A stretch of 8,591 nt of DNA from Micrococcaceae bacterium UBA6021 (GTDB taxonomy: Bacteria; Actinomycetota; Actinomycetes; Actinomycetales; Micrococcaceae): the NCBI GenBank assembly GCA_002427975.1, contig DIZT01000135.1, positions 1,336 to 9,926 of the forward strand, in the 5' to 3' direction. Below are positions 5,929 to 8,591 of this stretch, piece after piece. The notes under the pieces were generated by a model that saw only the letters and a program-made list of their open reading frames with translations, ran no database searches and was not told the DNA's origin. A program made the translations under genes and the position numbers. The stretch's first letter is position 1. Every line of letters starts with the position of its first letter.

Positions 5929-8568
5929 ATGGCTACGCCGTTGAATCAGAGTGTGGCAGATTCCGCGCTGCTCACCAGATCGCTGCCACTGGGCCTGCTC
6001 CGGGCCTTTATCCAGTCAGATGCCGCGGACGAAGGTTTCACGCCCGACCTCATGGCCGAACTGAAGGTCCTGGCCCGGGTCCCGGGGCTGCTGGTCGCCT
6101 GCAACTACGGCGGGACGCTCTGTGACGCGGAAGGCATCTCCACCGAGACCCTTCCCCTGGGAAGCGCCGCGATCGCACTCCGCGCCCTCGCCGCGCTGCC
6201 CAACACCCATGCCGCGGTCATTTCCGGGCGCTCGCTGCGCGACCTCGCCGCGGTGTCACGCCTGCCCGCTGAGGTCCACCTGATCGGATCGCACGGCGCG
6301 GAATCGGACATGGCATTTGCCCACGTTCAATCCCTGGCCACGGAAGCCGCACTTCAGAAGGCCAACACCGCGCTGTCCGAAGCGGTGGGATTCCAGAAAG
6401 GCATCTGGATCGAACGCAAGCCGGTGGCCGTCGCCGTGCACACCCGTCCGGCGACGCCGGAGGTGGTGGAACTCGTCACCGAGCGGGCCCGGGAGATCGC
6501 CAGGTCACACGGGCTGTTCTTCATTGTGGACGGCTCTGTCCTGGACCTGTCCGTGGTGGAACCGGCCAAGGCAGAGGCTCTGGAAACCCTCAGATCACGG
6601 CTCGGAGCAAGCGCGGCCATGTACGCCGGCGATGCCTACAGTGATGAGTTGGCCATCTCCACCCTCCGGGGGCCGGACATGGGGCTGAGGGTCGGTCCCG
6701 GGGAAACGGGTGCTGCCCACCGGCTGCGGGATCCGGAATCCTTTGCCCGTGTCCTGGCCATGCTTTTCGAGCTCCGGCGGGCCTGGCTTTTTGGCGAGGA
6801 CGCTGTGGGCCTGGAGAGGCACTCGATGATCGGCAACGGTTCGGCCACGGCGTTGGTCACGCCGGACGCGAAGATCTGCTGGATGAGCCACCCGTTGCCG
6901 GATTCGGGCTCCCTTTTCGCCCACATCCTGGGCGGGGACGCAGCCGGCCATTTCTCCGTGGAACCGGTCAAAGCATCGCAGGTTCTGGGCCAGCGCTACG
7001 TGGACAGCACCATGATTGTGGAAACCCGTTGGGCGGATGTGACGGTCACGGATTACCTGGAGCCGGCTCCGGAGGGTATCACCAGCCTGGTCCGGGCACT
7101 CTCCGGCTCGGGCGCCGCCAAAATCGTCTTCGCACCCCGGCCGGACTACGCCAACGCCCCGTTCAGCATGGAGGCGCGCGGCGACGAGCTGCACGTGGTG
7201 GGCACGTCCGATCCCATCATCCTTTTTGCCCCTGGCGTCAGCTTTACCATCACATCGGACGGCCTCCACGCCACTGCCACCGCCGCCGTCAACCTGATGG
7301 ACGGACCGGTGGTCCTCAACCTGCGCTGCGGCGACACCGAACCCGCCGTGGCGGACCCCGGCGGGGAGACCGACCGGCGGGCCGCTGTGGCGCATCACTC
7401 CCGGCGCTGGGTGCAGGAACTGGAGCTTCCCGGAGTGAAGCCATCGCTGGTCCGGCGGTCCGCACTGGTGCTCCGGGCGTTGGTCCACGAGCCCACCGGG
7501 GCAGTGCTTGCCGCCCCCACTACCTCCCTCCCCGAAGGAATCGGCGGGACAAGGAACTGGGACTACCGGTATTGCTGGCTGCGGGACGGCTCCATGACCG
7601 TGAACGCGCTGGTGGACCTCGGCTCCACGGCCGAGGCGGCCGGGTTCCTCAGCTGGCTGGGCCGGATCCTGGAGAACGCGCCAGGGCCCGAATGGCTGCA
7701 TCCGCTGTACTCCGTGACAGGGTCGTCCCTCACCACGGAGGCCGTGATCGACAGCCTGCCCGGCTATGCGGGCTCCCGGCCGGTGCGGATCGGCAACGCC
7801 GCGGACCACCAGGTCCAGCTGGATGTCTTTGGCCCGGTCGCCGAACTGATCCATAACGTCAGTGAGCGCATGGGTACCCTCACCGATGACCATTGGGAGC
7901 TGATGGTCCAGATGGCGGCCGCCGTCCAGGCCCGATGGCACGAGCCTGACCACGGCATCTGGGAAGCGCGCCGGCCGCCGCGGCACCACGTGTACTCCAA
8001 AGTGATGTGCTGGGTGACGCTGGACCGGGCGTTGCGCACCGCAGCGCGGCACGGCCGGGTGCCTGGCATTGCCTGGGAACCGACCGCTCACGCTATCCGG
8101 GAGGAAGTCCTGCGTGAAGGGTGGGACGGGTCGGCGTCGTCCTACACGGTGGCTTACGACAGCCCGGACCTGGATGCCGCAGTCCTGCACATCGGACTGT
8201 CCGGCCTGTTGGACGTGACCGACCAGCGCTTCCTGGATACCGTCACGGCCGTGGAGCGGGAACTCAGGGTGGGGCCCACCGTCTTCCGGTACAGGTACGA
8301 CGACGGCCTGCCGGGTTTGGAGGGCGGCTTCCACATCTGCACCACATGGCTGATCGAGGCGTATGTTGCGGTGGGCAGGATCGAGGAAGCCTGGGACCTG
8401 TTCGATCAGCTGGTGAACCTGTTCGGACCCACCGGGCTGCTGCCCGAGGAATACGATCCCGGCACGGAAACGCACCTTGGAAACCACCCGCAGGCCTACT
8501 CGCATTTGGGCTTCATCCGCTGTGCCCGGATCCTCGACGCGCACCAGCCCGGGCTGAAGAAGTCCTAG
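5929..8568 (+). CDS. GH15 glucoamylase/trehalase fused to a degenerate trehalose-phosphatase-like domain
   Basis: This 879-residue protein has no signal peptide and two domains. Residues about 50-285 resemble trehalose-6-phosphate phosphatase (OtsB, HAD superfamily): VISGRSL (97-103, motif II, Ser99), a KP motif with Lys164, and GDAYSDE (234-240, motif IV). Motif I, normally DxDGTL, reads NYGGTL: Asn59 replaces the nucleophile and Gly61 the acid/base Asp, so phosphatase activity is unlikely. From about 292 to the end is a GH15 (alpha/alpha)6 barrel domain: IGNGSATALV (301-310), GGTRNWDYRYCWLRD (539-553), DHGIWEAR (674-681) with probable general acid Glu679, and PEEYDP (839-844) with probable general base Glu840 or Glu841. 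GH15 includes glucoamylases and, in Actinobacteria and Archaea, trehalases; the OtsB-like partner favours trehalose (inference). It follows the sugar operon after 173 bp, so joint regulation is not shown. Domain calls are firm; substrate is uncertain. Confidence 0.88.
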   Translation: MATPLNQSVADSALLTRSLPLGLLRAFIQSDAADEGFTPDLMAELKVLARVPGLLVACNYGGTLCDAEGISTETLPLGSAAIALRALAALPNTHAAVISGRSLRDLAAVSRLPAEVHLIGSHGAESDMAFAHVQSLATEAALQKANTALSEAVGFQKGIWIERKPVAVAVHTRPATPEVVELVTERAREIARSHGLFFIVDGSVLDLSVVEPAKAEALETLRSRLGASAAMYAGDAYSDELAISTLRGPDMGLRVGPGETGAAHRLRDPESFARVLAMLFELRRAWLFGEDAVGLERHSMIGNGSATALVTPDAKICWMSHPLPDSGSLFAHILGGDAAGHFSVEPVKASQVLGQRYVDSTMIVETRWADVTVTDYLEPAPEGITSLVRALSGSGAAKIVFAPRPDYANAPFSMEARGDELHVVGTSDPIILFAPGVSFTITSDGLHATATAAVNLMDGPVVLNLRCGDTEPAVADPGGETDRRAAVAHHSRRWVQELELPGVKPSLVRRSALVLRALVHEPTGAVLAAPTTSLPEGIGGTRNWDYRYCWLRDGSMTVNALVDLGSTAEAAGFLSWLGRILENAPGPEWLHPLYSVTGSSLTTEAVIDSLPGYAGSRPVRIGNAADHQVQLDVFGPVAELIHNVSERMGTLTDDHWELMVQMAAAVQARWHEPDHGIWEARRPPRHHVYSKVMCWVTLDRALRTAARHGRVPGIAWEPTAHAIREEVLREGWDGSASSYTVAYDSPDLDAAVLHIGLSGLLDVTDQRFLDTVTAVERELRVGPTVFRYRYDDGLPGLEGGFHICTTWLIEAYVAVGRIEEAWDLFDQLVNLFGPTGLLPEEYDPGTETHLGNHPQAYSHLGFIRCARILDAHQPGLKKS

Positions 8569-8591
8569 CTCCAGGCTTTGCAGGTCAGTTC

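Noticed and set aside
6595..8544. 649-codon minus-strand open frame
   Set aside because: It is antisense to the GH15 fusion, whose sense frame has clear GH15 motifs. Its own translation is unrelated to any family I know; long antisense frames are common in GC-rich genes.
1..8591. CRISPR arrays, insertion sequences, tRNA or rRNA genes, attachment sites
   Set aside because: I saw no regularly spaced repeats, transposase or integrase motifs, tRNA-like cloverleaf or rRNA sequence anywhere in the window.

Overview
The window is high-GC DNA with actinobacterial character. Genes are tightly packed, third codon positions are strongly G/C, ribosome binding sites are AAGGAG-type, and the predicted proteins resemble those of Arthrobacter/Pseudarthrobacter-like Micrococcaceae. 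The genus is an inference; no rRNA or marker gene is present. All six supported genes lie on the + strand. Long minus-strand and off-frame open frames are shadows of the GC bias.

Layout: Positions 1-276 hold no convincing gene and look like the upstream part of a promoter region. Positions 264-315 carry a putative promoter overlapped by two 16-bp palindromic operators centred on AACCGGTT. From 356 to 5755 runs a compact operon: a LacI-family regulator, a lipoprotein sugar-binding protein, two CUT1-type ABC permeases (MalF-like and MalG-like), and a GH130 enzyme. Intergenic gaps are 35, 12, 1 and 3 bp. No ATPase is encoded, so the transporter probably uses a shared MsiK-type ATPase encoded elsewhere. 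The likely logic is import of an oligosaccharide, most plausibly beta-mannosidic because of GH130, then intracellular phosphorolysis or hydrolysis, with the whole unit autorepressed by its own LacI protein. A small perfect hairpin sits between the regulator and the binding-protein gene and may help set their unequal expression.

After a 173-bp gap without an obvious strong terminator, positions 5929-8568 encode an 879-residue fusion. It has an N-terminal trehalose-6-phosphate-phosphatase-like HAD domain and a C-terminal GH15 glucoamylase/trehalase domain. The HAD domain has lost both aspartates of its first catalytic motif (Asn59 and Gly61 in place of D-x-D), while the GH15 motifs look intact. 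The protein is therefore probably an active GH15 hydrolase, perhaps a trehalase, carrying a dead phosphatase domain that may act as a structural or ligand-sensing module. This is the most unusual item in the window. The last 23 bases hold nothing recognisable.
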